Part shown: piece after piece, positions 7,021 through 14,929 of the stretch | How positions within the stretch are numbered: the first letter of the stretch is position 1 | Layout of the letters: every line of letters begins with the position of its first letter | Position numbers and translations under genes: made by a program | Notes under the pieces: model-generated | What the model saw: only the letters and a program-made list of their open reading frames with translations | Told to the model about the DNA's origin: nothing | Database searches by the model: none | Assembly (NCBI RefSeq): GCF_004217555.1 | Contig: NZ_SHKW01000002.1 | Coordinates: 428,592-492,591, forward strand | Length of the DNA: 64,000 nucleotides | Reading direction: 5' to 3' | Source of the DNA: Edaphobacter modestus | GTDB taxonomy: Bacteria > Acidobacteriota > Terriglobia > Terriglobales > Acidobacteriaceae

Positions 7021-9228
7021 ATGGCCACGGCAGCCTCCCCGATATCGCCTCGTCCCAATTCACTGGCCTGGTTGCGCGATTTGTTGCGCGAAGAGTTGTC
7101 CCCCTATCCGGGTCGAGGAGCGTTAGTTGCTCGAATGGTTTCTGCCGCGAGCATCGTCATGGTCATTAATATGACCTTTCAGATCCCGTACGGTATATAT
7201 GGTGCAGTCTACGCCCTGATTCTCTCGCGTGAACACCCGGGTGCGACACTCCAGGCCACAAAGAACTTGATTGTCTCATTTTCATTTGCGGCTGTTTATG
7301 CACTCGTAGGAGCAGTGTTCTTCTCCGGAGAACCCATGCTTCGTCTTCTTTGGGTCTTGGCAACCCTGTTTCTGATCTTCTTTGCGCTCAAAGCGGTATC
7401 CAACTACACGGCAGCGTTTAATTTCGGCTACTTGGTTATCGTCACCATTCCCATCTGGGACAGTCAGATTTCCGCAGAGCAAAAGGTCGTCCAGACCTTG
7501 TGGACGGTTGGAGCAGTTGCCTTCGCTACCATCATCACCACACTGATGGAATTTGTTTATGCCCGATTACGGCCCGTGAATAGTCTCGCCAGCGCCATTG
7601 TCGAACGTCTGCAAAGCACAGCATTTTGGCTCCGCTCCCCATCAAGAGGAGTTGCGTCCCCTTCAGCCGAACACCAGTTGATTCGGCTCGCAATACTTGG
7701 AACCTCGCGAATGCGGCGTGATCTCCTGCACTCCAGCTATTCCCCCGAATCAACTCAGCAGATGGGGGCCATTGTGGCATTGGTGGGGAGGCTTGTTGAT
7801 CTTGGAGCTAATCTATCTGGTCTATCTACAGAATTCTCGAAGACAGATCTGCAGAGACTCGGGCGTCTTGCAGATCGAATCGAAGCGTTATGCGATGACA
7901 TCTTAAGTCGGCGAACTCCGCACCAGTTCGAGACCCTGGAGGAATCCCCGGCTACAACAGTCCCGCTGCTCGAGGAAATGGAGGAGACGGTGTCCCTCAT
8001 CGCCGAGGTGACGAGCGGTTCCGACTCTCTACCAGATAACCAACCTCGAATGACCCGTGATCAGACGCCGAGCCCATTCTTTGTTCCAGATGCATTCTCA
8101 AACCCTGCTTACGTGCGGTTCGGCATTCGAGGCGGTCTGGCCGCAAGTTTTTGCTATCTGATCTACAACCTGGTTGCGTGGCAAGGCATCAGCACAGCAG
8201 TCACAACGTGCCTTTTAACCGCTTTGACGACGATCGGTGCCTCACGGCAGAAACAGATACTACGCTTCGGCGGAGCGATCATAGGCGGGATTGTTATCGG
8301 CTTCGGTGCACAGGTGTTTGTGTTGCCCGCCCTCGATTCTATCGCCGGATTTCTTATGTTGTTCGTGGCGGTGTCCGTCTTCTCAGCATGGATCATAACC
8401 TCAGGTCCACGGCTCTCTTACTTTGGTGTGCAGATTGCAGTTGCCTTTTATTTGATTAATCTTCAGGAGTACAAATTTCAAACATCCCTTGCCGTCGCGA
8501 GGGATCGTGTAGCCGGTATCCTTTTGGGCCTCGTTGCTATGTGGATGATCTTCGATCAACTCTGGGGAGCATCGGCCCTGGTCGCGATGCAGCGCTCGTT
8601 CGTCTCTACGCTGCGGTTACTCGCGAAACTAATGACGCCTGTCGCCAAAGCACCCGGCGTAACAGTCGAAGAGGCTTACAGGCTTCGCGAAACGATCAGC
8701 ACAAATTTCGAAGAACTTCGGCAACAGGCTGACGGACTGATGCTTGAATTCGGCGGCAGCCGTGAACATAATCTTGAGACTCGGTCGCATCTCCTTCGAT
8801 GGCAACTTCAGCTTAGGATTATCTTCGTAACACGAATCGCCTTGCTGAGGTATCTCCTTCGCTTGCCCGGCTTCGAGATTCCAGAGCCACTCCTTCGAAC
8901 CCAGGAGATCGCTGACGGCCAACTCGCGGAACGGCTCGAGAGACTAGCAGACCGAATTTCCGAGAAAGTGCCTTCCTCACTTGCAACGTATGACACACAG
9001 TTGTCCGTTGCCTCAAGAATCCTGTACGATTCAAACTCTGATACAAGTCTCGCTCCACACTCTCGCAGCTTTCTTCTTCTTGCTTCACGAATAACATCCC
9101 TGCTGACGTCGCTGGAAACGGATATGGTTGCGCACGAATTGCAATTTGCGAGCGCCAGTCCCTTACGAAATGCCGGACGGCATAAAGAGCTGGGAGGTTC
9201 ATTGCGCTCGCCTCCCAACCGAATTTGA
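7021..9228 (+). CDS. FUSC-family membrane protein (MdtO/AaeB-like), copy 1
   Basis: 735 residues. An N-terminal block of hydrophobic segments (about 38-175), a long soluble middle (180-350), a second hydrophobic block (about 360-500) beginning near RFGIRGGLAASFCYLIYNLVAW, and a soluble helical C-terminus (510-735) fit FUSC proteins, the inner-membrane part of MdtNOP/AaeAB-type aromatic-acid exporters. It starts two bases after the adaptor stop with a weak ribosome site, suggesting translational coupling. It is the last gene of the operon; an inverted repeat at 9400-9456 follows. Substrate not predictable. Confidence 0.85.
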   Translation: MATAASPISPRPNSLAWLRDLLREELSPYPGRGALVARMVSAASIVMVINMTFQIPYGIYGAVYALILSREHPGATLQATKNLIVSFSFAAVYALVGAVFFSGEPMLRLLWVLATLFLIFFALKAVSNYTAAFNFGYLVIVTIPIWDSQISAEQKVVQTLWTVGAVAFATIITTLMEFVYARLRPVNSLASAIVERLQSTAFWLRSPSRGVASPSAEHQLIRLAILGTSRMRRDLLHSSYSPESTQQMGAIVALVGRLVDLGANLSGLSTEFSKTDLQRLGRLADRIEALCDDILSRRTPHQFETLEESPATTVPLLEEMEETVSLIAEVTSGSDSLPDNQPRMTRDQTPSPFFVPDAFSNPAYVRFGIRGGLAASFCYLIYNLVAWQGISTAVTTCLLTALTTIGASRQKQILRFGGAIIGGIVIGFGAQVFVLPALDSIAGFLMLFVAVSVFSAWIITSGPRLSYFGVQIAVAFYLINLQEYKFQTSLAVARDRVAGILLGLVAMWMIFDQLWGASALVAMQRSFVSTLRLLAKLMTPVAKAPGVTVEEAYRLRETISTNFEELRQQADGLMLEFGGSREHNLETRSHLLRWQLQLRIIFVTRIALLRYLLRLPGFEIPEPLLRTQEIADGQLAERLERLADRISEKVPSSLATYDTQLSVASRILYDSNSDTSLAPHSRSFLLLASRITSLLTSLETDMVAHELQFASASPLRNAGRHKELGGSLRSPPNRI

Positions 9229-9399
9229 AATGGAATCTACTCTCTTCTCTTTATCTTTTCCGCTTCAGACGGAGTCGGTTTGAGGGGCTTAGGGGGCGCG
9301 CGCCAGTGTTCCAAGTTGCTGTATAACCGGCTATCCGGAAAGGTGAAACCGAACTGCTTGAAAAGTCGTGCGCTGGGTGTCTTAGTTCCCGCGAAACGG

Positions 9400-9456
9400 G
9401 GTTTTCGCCAAGTTCACCCGGCCCAGAGACGCGCCAACGCGAACTTGGTCAAAACC
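9400..9456. repeat. Imperfect inverted repeat between efflux operon and hxlR gene
   Basis: GGTTTTCGCCAAGTTC (9400-9415) pairs with GAACTTGGTCAAAACC (9441-9456) with two mismatches and a 25-base spacer. It could act as a bidirectional transcription barrier between the convergent efflux and HxlR genes, or be a miniature mobile repeat. No T-run follows, so it is not a textbook terminator. Confidence 0.5.
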
Positions 9457-9495
9457 CGACTTTTGAGGCACAACCGGATAGCTTCGGTTTGCCCG

Positions 9496-9975
9496 TTATT
9501 CGGGTGAATCTTTCACCAGCTCTGAGCGGACACCGACCTTCTTGACAACAACATCGTTCGGAGTGAGGAGTTTTCCACGCTGAGAATGGAGTTCGAGTGT
9601 GCGAACCGGCTTCTGCGAAGTGAGGTCCACCATAACCGAATGTTCTTCGTTTTGCCTAAAAAGAAAAGTTTCACCCCACTGCCTCAATCCAACCACCACA
9701 TGAAATAAGCCGCGGCCCTTCTCCGTCAATCCGTATTCCTGATAGGCGCTTCCATCTTCGGACGGCTCGACACGGAGGATACCGTTCGAAACGAGAGCAT
9801 GAAGGCGGCCGGCCAGTACACTCTTCGAGAGTCCGAGATCTTTCTGAAACTCCCCGAATCGGCGAATTCCGTCGAATGCGTTTCGAATGATGAGGAGTGA
9901 CCAACGGTCGCCAACCACCTCCAGCGATCTCGCAACTGGGCACTCCTCTCCATTAGAGTGTTGTCGCTTTCCCAT
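9496..9975 (-). CDS. HxlR-family winged-helix transcriptional regulator
   Basis: 159 residues from ATG 9975, chosen because CAGGAGC lies a few bases upstream; an in-frame ATG 18 bases further up is possible. The N-terminal ECPVARSLEVVGDRWSLLII and RRFGEFQKDLGLSKSVLAGRL are the classic HxlR helix-turn-helix, followed by the wing YGLTEKGRGLF. The C-terminal tail (about 100-159) is longer than in minimal HxlR proteins. It is transcribed divergently from the MFS gene, and three AACCAGATT half-sites lie in the shared promoter, so it very likely represses itself and the pump. The inducer is unknown. Confidence 0.9.
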   Translation of the reverse strand: MGKRQHSNGEECPVARSLEVVGDRWSLLIIRNAFDGIRRFGEFQKDLGLSKSVLAGRLHALVSNGILRVEPSEDGSAYQEYGLTEKGRGLFHVVVGLRQWGETFLFRQNEEHSVMVDLTSQKPVRTLELHSQRGKLLTPNDVVVKKVGVRSELVKDSPE

Positions 9976-10027
9976 CAACTGCTCCTGAACCAACCATCTG
10001 AAAACCCGGTATCACAACAATACGCTT

Positions 10028-10091
10028 AATCTGGTTTGATTATCGAACCAGATTGTGTCACGATCAACTAGTTCTACTTTAGAACCAGATT
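10028..10091. promoter_or_regulatory. Operator palindromes between hxlR-type regulator and MFS gene
   Basis: A perfect 9-base inverted repeat AATCTGGTT (10028-10036) / AACCAGATT (10046-10054) is followed by GTTCTA-CTT-TAGAAC (10071-10085), which runs into a third AACCAGATT half-site (10083-10091). The last one is 13 bases before the MFS start. Such paired dyads in a divergent promoter are expected for a dimeric HxlR regulator. Confidence 0.75.
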
Positions 10092-10104
10092 AGGGTGAAG
10101 CTTT

Positions 10105-11355
10105 ATGAAAACTGAAGTGACCGCAATCGACGAGCCTTCGATTGGAGACGTGCACGGACATCTGGCCGCTCTGACTGGCTCGGTTGGTACCCCTACCCTC
10201 AAGCGATCCACATTGTTTCTGTTCGCCATTGCCGCGGGCCTGAGCGTTGCGAACGTCTATTTTGCTCAGCCGCTCCTGGATGCTCTATCCATACAATTTG
10301 GTTTCAACACGGCATCGGTCGGTTTAGTGATAACGGTCACTCAGATAGGCTATGCCCTCGGACTTTTTTTGATCGTGCCTCTCGGGGACTGGCTGGATCG
10401 CCGTCGTCTTGTGCTGAGTCAACTCACGTTGTCGGCAGTTGCCCTGATCGTTGTGAGCTTCGCTACGAGCAAAGCCACGCTGCTCATCGCAATGTTCCTC
10501 GTTGGCCTCTTTGCCGTAGTTGTACAGGTGCTGGTCGCCTTCGCGGCAAGTTTGGCTTTGTCTGAGCAGCGTGGGAGTGCTGTCGGGACTGTCACAGGCG
10601 GTGTCGTTTTAGGCATTCTGCTGGCCCGTACGATTGCTGGTGTACTCAGCGACGTTGCGGGCTGGAGGTCTGTCTATCTTGGCTCTGCGGTACTCACTTT
10701 TCTACTGGCTTGCTCACTGTATCGCGTTTTGCCAAGTAGTCCTGTCAACGACGCGAGTCGTTCCTATCCGCAACTTCTCTTTTCTGTTGTCGAGCTTTTT
10801 CTATCGAGCCGGATCTTACGGATCAGGGCATATATTGCGCTGTTGCTGTTCGCCTCGTTCGGCACGCTGTGGACATCTTTGGTGCTCTCCTTGAGTTCAT
10901 CTCCTTATTCACTTTCACGTACCGCTATTGGGCTGTTTGGCCTGGCTGGAATGGCTGGCGCTATTGCAGCAGGGCGCGCAGGCCGCATGGCGGATCGAGG
11001 GCGGGGACAGTGGACTACTGGTATCGGTCTGGCTTTGCTGCTGGGATCGTGGTGGCCTATTGGATATTTGCACAGATCGCTCATCGCACTCACGGTGGGA
11101 ATCGTCATTCTCGATTTCGCTGTACAAGCAGTACATGTGACGAATCAGAGCATGATCTTTGCTGCGCATCCGGCAGCGCGTAGCCGGGTAGTTGCCGTAT
11201 ATATGATCTTTTACTCCATCGGGAGCGGCATTGGCGCTATTGCTTCGACAAAGGTCTATGCGCAGTTTGGCTGGACGGGAGTATGCGTCTTAGGCATATC
11301 CATCAGCACCATAGCATTCGTCTTTTGGGCTTTCACTGCATTTGTTTCCGAGTAG
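10105..11355 (+). CDS. Major facilitator superfamily transporter, drug:H+ antiporter type
   Basis: 416 residues with about twelve hydrophobic segments. After a soluble N-terminus of about 32 residues, TM1 contains GLSVANVYFAQPLLDAL, and the loop between TM2 and TM3 has motif A as GDWLDRRR. A second, weaker copy (GRAGRMADRGRG) lies after TM8. The protein resembles the YgaY/Bmr group of multidrug or small-metabolite exporters. AGGGTGA precedes ATG 10105. Divergence from the HxlR gene with operator palindromes suggests induction by a compound it exports. Confidence 0.87.
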   Translation: MKTEVTAIDEPSIGDVHGHLAALTGSVGTPTLKRSTLFLFAIAAGLSVANVYFAQPLLDALSIQFGFNTASVGLVITVTQIGYALGLFLIVPLGDWLDRRRLVLSQLTLSAVALIVVSFATSKATLLIAMFLVGLFAVVVQVLVAFAASLALSEQRGSAVGTVTGGVVLGILLARTIAGVLSDVAGWRSVYLGSAVLTFLLACSLYRVLPSSPVNDASRSYPQLLFSVVELFLSSRILRIRAYIALLLFASFGTLWTSLVLSLSSSPYSLSRTAIGLFGLAGMAGAIAAGRAGRMADRGRGQWTTGIGLALLLGSWWPIGYLHRSLIALTVGIVILDFAVQAVHVTNQSMIFAAHPAARSRVVAVYMIFYSIGSGIGAIASTKVYAQFGWTGVCVLGISISTIAFVFWAFTAFVSE

Positions 11356-11416
11356 TCGGCAATACGGACATTAGAACCTGGCACTCGCACCCCTGCCTGT
11401 TGTTTCCGTATTGCCG
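11355..11416. repeat. REP-like palindromic element, GTCGGCAATACGGA copy 1
   Basis: CGGCAATACGGA (11357-11368) and TCCGTATTGCCG (11405-11416) form a perfect 12-base inverted repeat with a 36-base spacer, just after the MFS stop. The 14-base left arm recurs exactly at 14237-14250 and 14802-14815. It can form a cruciform or an RNA hairpin and may end MFS transcription. Confidence 0.6.
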
Positions 11417-11495
11417 GTGGACAGCTCGGAACGCTGTGACAGAAATGCGAGTGGATAGCGCCGCAGCACTTGCTCCCCTTCGAAGTAGATCCCAT

Positions 11496-11936
11496 TTACT
11501 GGATCGCGCCGAGCTGCTTCAGGACCGTCGCATGGTCGAAGTACACACGCTCACAGATGAGGCCGTCGCCATCGAACAAGAAGAAGAGCGCGGCAGCAAC
11601 TTCCATCATGCGACCCGTCGCAGGAATGCCAGCCCATTCGCCCTGCTGTGTTCCGCCAAAGACACATTCCACAATGACGGCATCGTCGGCGTGGTAGTGC
11701 GCGCCCTCGCGGAGCCAGAAGTCAGGGTAGGCAGCGAGCAGAGCGTGAAGCAAACCATCAACGCCCTCGACACCGTTCACAACACCGCCAAGGGCAGGAA
11801 CGTCATACTTCGGATGTTTGAACGTGGCCAACGCCGCGGCGACATCATGGTGAACCGCCTCAGCTTCAATGTGTGCTTTGACAATAGCTTCGCGCCGCGC
11901 GCGAAGGGTGCTGACATCGTATATCGTCGTGCTCAT
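11496..11936 (-). CDS. SnoaL-like / NTF2-fold protein (possible ester cyclase family)
   Basis: 146 residues, NTF2-like size. It begins with a helix (about 8-35), then FKHPKYDVPALGG..., WLREGAHYHADDAVIVECVFGGTQQGEW, and ends in FDGDGLICERVYFDHATVLKQLG, the usual SnoaL-like strand and C-terminal motif with a conserved Asp/His pair. GGAGAAA lies five bases before ATG 11936. Such proteins bind or isomerise small hydrophobic compounds; function here is unknown. Its direction is opposite to the neighbours on both sides. Confidence 0.78.
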   Translation of the reverse strand: MSTTIYDVSTLRARREAIVKAHIEAEAVHHDVAAALATFKHPKYDVPALGGVVNGVEGVDGLLHALLAAYPDFWLREGAHYHADDAVIVECVFGGTQQGEWAGIPATGRMMEVAAALFFLFDGDGLICERVYFDHATVLKQLGAIQ

Positions 11937-12408
11937 CGGCTTTCTCCGGGAATCTGAGGATGCGCTTCAGCATAGTTCGGAAAGCGAGGGCCGACAAGCA
12001 CGAATCATCCAGAGTCGCAGAATGGGGCCAATCGCTCAACCCGTCGTCGCGGATCACCAAAACCCAGAGTCGGACGACCTGAAAGTGTCTCTGGTCTTTG
12101 CATGGCTGGTCCGCATTTCGGACATTTCAGCCCACCCCGGCACCCCAGCCCTCACCCCGTTATTTCCGTGTTGCTCGTGACTCGCCAGGAACCAAGCGAC
12201 ACTTCCGAAAAGCATGACGCGAAGCTCATTTGTAAATACTTGCCGACTTACGAGTACTAATTCGTGGCAAACCACAGCGAGGAGCCGCTATCACCGTTCA
12301 GAAGGCGAAAAGTGCTTGACATTGGCCAGATACTTCGGGAGCATGTTGGCCAGTCGCTCTGCAGTTGTGCTCGTGTTGCGGCTTCCCAGAAGAAAGGATG
12401 ATCCCCTT
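11937..12408. other. Intergenic region upstream of PQQ dehydrogenase
   Basis: About 470 bases without a convincing gene. At 12100-12180 a diverged GGACATTTC...TTTCCGTGTTGC arrangement looks like a decayed relative of the GTCGGCAATACGGA palindromic repeat. The open frame continuing upstream from the PQQ dehydrogenase to 12214 has no ribosome site and would place a signal peptide internally. Confidence 0.4.
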
Positions 12409-14067
12409 GTGAACCGCTTTATGGGAGCGCTATGCCTTGCTCTTCTTGTCCATGCAATGAACGTATCCGCACAGGTTCAGGAGGCATGGACATTTCATAC
12501 GGGTGCTGCAGCTCCAAACGGCCGAGCTTCACGTCTTGCAGCTTTTGAGGACACACCCGTCCTGGCTGACGGCCGGCTCTTCGTCATCACGCCATACGAT
12601 CAGGTGATTGCCCTTGATCCGGGATCAGGTAAGCCCTTCTGGACATACGATCCAAAGATCAAGGACAAGGACGATTACTCGGAAATGACCGCTCGCGGCG
12701 TTGTCGTTTCCAAGGGAGTTGTGTTCTTTGGAACGCTCGACGCCAGGCTGATCGCAATCCATGAATCGGATGGTTCGCTGCTTTGGCAGACCTACATCCA
12801 TCCGGAGCCGAACAACGGCGGGTACCAGATCACCTCGCCACCCGTGGTCACACATGGATTGGTCATCATAGGCTCCGCAATCGCTGATGGACGGAGGGCT
12901 TCCGCCGAGCGCGGCATTGTGAACGCCTTTGACGCGAAGACCGGTAAGAAGCTCTGGAACTGGGATCCGACTCCGGAGGGCATCACCGGGGCAGCCAACG
13001 TGTGGGCTCCGATGTCGCTGGATGAAAACCGGGATATGGTTCTGTTGCCGACGAGCAGCCCCTCCCCTGATTTCTATGGTGGCATGCGTCTGGGCAATGA
13101 CAAGTACGCCAATTCCGTCGTCGCTCTCCGCGCGTCAACGGGAAAGTTTCTCTGGGCCTTTCAGGCCGTTCATCATGACCTCTGGGACTACGACGTTCCA
13201 TCGCGTCCGGAATTGGTCGAGGTACAAGGAAAGCCCGCCGTCGCTGTGCTGACGAAGATGGGGCACTACTTCTTACTGGACCGGATGACTGGCAAGCCGC
13301 TTCTCGCGATAGATGAGCGCCCCTTCCCGCAATCGGATGTTCCCGGTGAGCATACGTCGGCAACACAACCTGTACCTCGTTCCGGGGTTTTCACTGAGCA
13401 AACGTTCACTCCTCGTTCCGGCTGGTGCACCGACCAGTTCCACAAACTGCGGTATGACGGCATCTTCACACCGCCCAGCCTTCAGGGAAGCCTGCAGTTC
13501 CCAGGTAATTTCGGTGGTTCAAATTGGGGAAGCGGCAGCTATGACAGGGGTACCGGAATCATGGTCGTAGCGGCAAATCGGCTCGCTACAGTTATCCGAC
13601 TCATCTCTAGAGCGACCTTCAACCAAGCAGGGCATGGAGACACGGGCGAGAGATGGGGACAAGAGTACGGCCCTCAGCTGGGCTCTCCCTATGCCATGTC
13701 GCGGCGCACGTTTGTGGATGCTGAGGGGAAACCATGCAACGTTGAACCATGGGGGACAGTGACAGCGATTGAGGTCGCCTCAGGCAAGGTTCGTTGGGAG
13801 ATCCCTGCGTCAGTTAGCCTCGGAGGCCCACTTGTCGTGGATGGGTTGGTCTTCTTCGGCGCCAATGTGTTCGAACATACGCTTCATGTCTACTCTCTGG
13901 CAGACGGGCACGAGGTCTGGCACACAGAGTTGCCCTTTTCCGCACAGTCAGTCCCCGGTACGTACATGTGGCATGGGAAACGTTACGTTGTGATTGCCGC
14001 AGGCGGGCACGGGAAAATCGATGGAAGCAAGCTGGGCGACGCAGTCATAGCCTTTCGGGTTGACTAA
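12409..14067 (+). CDS. PQQ-dependent dehydrogenase (quinoprotein), exported
   Basis: From GTG 12409 (AAAGGA about ten bases upstream) the protein has 552 residues and a signal peptide (hydrophobic 5-18, likely cleavage after NVSA). The body is an eight-bladed quinoprotein propeller: WTFHTGAAAPNG, VIALDPGSGKPFWTYDP, ANVWAPMSLDENRDMVLLPTSS, GKFLWAFQAVHHDLWDYDVP and a C-terminal GTYMWHGKRYVVIAAGGHGK. These are close to the periplasmic domain of glucose/quinate-type membrane dehydrogenases, but the N-terminal membrane region is absent. It oxidises a sugar or alcohol in the periplasm and passes electrons to quinone or cytochrome. PQQ synthesis genes are not in the window. Confidence 0.88.
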   Translation: MNRFMGALCLALLVHAMNVSAQVQEAWTFHTGAAAPNGRASRLAAFEDTPVLADGRLFVITPYDQVIALDPGSGKPFWTYDPKIKDKDDYSEMTARGVVVSKGVVFFGTLDARLIAIHESDGSLLWQTYIHPEPNNGGYQITSPPVVTHGLVIIGSAIADGRRASAERGIVNAFDAKTGKKLWNWDPTPEGITGAANVWAPMSLDENRDMVLLPTSSPSPDFYGGMRLGNDKYANSVVALRASTGKFLWAFQAVHHDLWDYDVPSRPELVEVQGKPAVAVLTKMGHYFLLDRMTGKPLLAIDERPFPQSDVPGEHTSATQPVPRSGVFTEQTFTPRSGWCTDQFHKLRYDGIFTPPSLQGSLQFPGNFGGSNWGSGSYDRGTGIMVVAANRLATVIRLISRATFNQAGHGDTGERWGQEYGPQLGSPYAMSRRTFVDAEGKPCNVEPWGTVTAIEVASGKVRWEIPASVSLGGPLVVDGLVFFGANVFEHTLHVYSLADGHEVWHTELPFSAQSVPGTYMWHGKRYVVIAAGGHGKIDGSKLGDAVIAFRVD

Positions 14068-14236
14068 CCGAAAACTTTTCATGAATAAACGCCTACTACA
14101 ACAATCTCCTCGCCGGGAGATGAGCTCGGCACTTCGAGGATTAATTAGTCCCCGGAAACGCGCCAGTGTCTTGCGTCGGACTTCGACGTCGGCCTAGCGT
14201 GGCGAATGTGCTCTAAGATCCAGTTCCGGGTGTGTG

Positions 14237-14250
14237 GTCGGCAATACGGA
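14237..14250. repeat. REP-like repeat, copy 2
   Basis: Exact copy of the 14-base GTCGGCAATACGGA found at 11355 and 14802. An imperfect inverted arm (TTTGCCGGTAATACC) follows at about 14280-14295, so the element is partly decayed. It sits between the PQQ dehydrogenase and the Gly-rich gene. Confidence 0.55.
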
Positions 14251-14341
14251 CATTTCGACCCGATACCACGAAACTTCCCGGTTTGCCGGTAATACCGCCA
14301 AAAGGACGGGTTCTCCAGAATCTAATCGCCCGGTATTTCGT

Positions 14342-14776
14342 CTACCCCGACACGTCGAACGTGATCTGCCGGTTGTCGTTTGTTGCGTCGGGTCCGGTTA
14401 CGCAATGAGAGTACGTCAGGCCCCCACCGCCGTCCACAAGCCGCATTCGCTCTTCGATAACAAGCTCGTGGCCTGCATGGTACCGGTGCGTCGTCACCAC
14501 CACGGCGTCGTCCTCCCAGTGACTATGCGAATGGTGGCCGTACTCAATCCGGCCACCAGGCCCCATGAAGTGACCGCCGCCGCCACCGCCGGTGCCTAGC
14601 GTGCCGGGCTGCATCGATCGACGCATCCGATCCATATTCGCTTTCTCAATGGCAGCTAATTGTGCAGGTGGTTTTGGGGGCCACGTTTGAAAGTTCTCCA
14701 GTGCGCCCTGAGCGACGGCGAGCGCGGCTTCCGGCAAGCTATCAATAAGTTCGTGGAGACGAGAGCGGTTGGACAT
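14342..14776 (-). CDS. Uncharacterised Gly/His-rich protein
   Basis: 144 residues. The N-terminal 30 residues (RSRLHELIDSLPEAALAVAQGALEN) form an amphipathic helix like the small helical N-termini seen before toxin-antitoxin or membrane-associated proteins. The centre has a seven-Gly run then HFMGPGG and HHSHSHWEDD, a possible metal-binding stretch. The C-terminal half is beta-rich (DAVVVTTHRYHAGHELVIEERMRL). No signal peptide. The ribosome site before ATG 14776 is weak. It is not a family I recognise; gene status is supported by length, composition and lack of a better frame. REP-like repeats lie on both sides. Confidence 0.55.
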   Translation of the reverse strand: MSNRSRLHELIDSLPEAALAVAQGALENFQTWPPKPPAQLAAIEKANMDRMRRSMQPGTLGTGGGGGGHFMGPGGRIEYGHHSHSHWEDDAVVVTTHRYHAGHELVIEERMRLVDGGGGLTYSHCVTGPDATNDNRQITFDVSG

Positions 14777-14801
14777 GGCTGGATTTTATGCCAGTCGTAT
14801 C

Positions 14802-14815
14802 GTCGGCAATACGGA
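14802..14815. repeat. REP-like repeat, copy 3
   Basis: Third exact GTCGGCAATACGGA, 26 bases upstream of the Gly/His-rich gene and 46 bases before the first IS1111-type element. The right arm is not conserved, perhaps because of the nearby insertion. Confidence 0.55.
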
Positions 14816-14929
14816 AGTAACCAGTGTCACCCCGCGTGCGCGTAAAACGGGGTTACTGAGATGGTCCGCCGCTTGAACTCCACTAGGGCGTGGAGGATCT
14901 TGTAGGCAGGTTCAAGGAGGATCATCGAC

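Noticed and set aside
11283..11957. 224-residue plus-strand frame over the SnoaL-like gene
   Set aside because: The minus-strand frame has SnoaL-type motifs and a good ribosome site; this one has neither.
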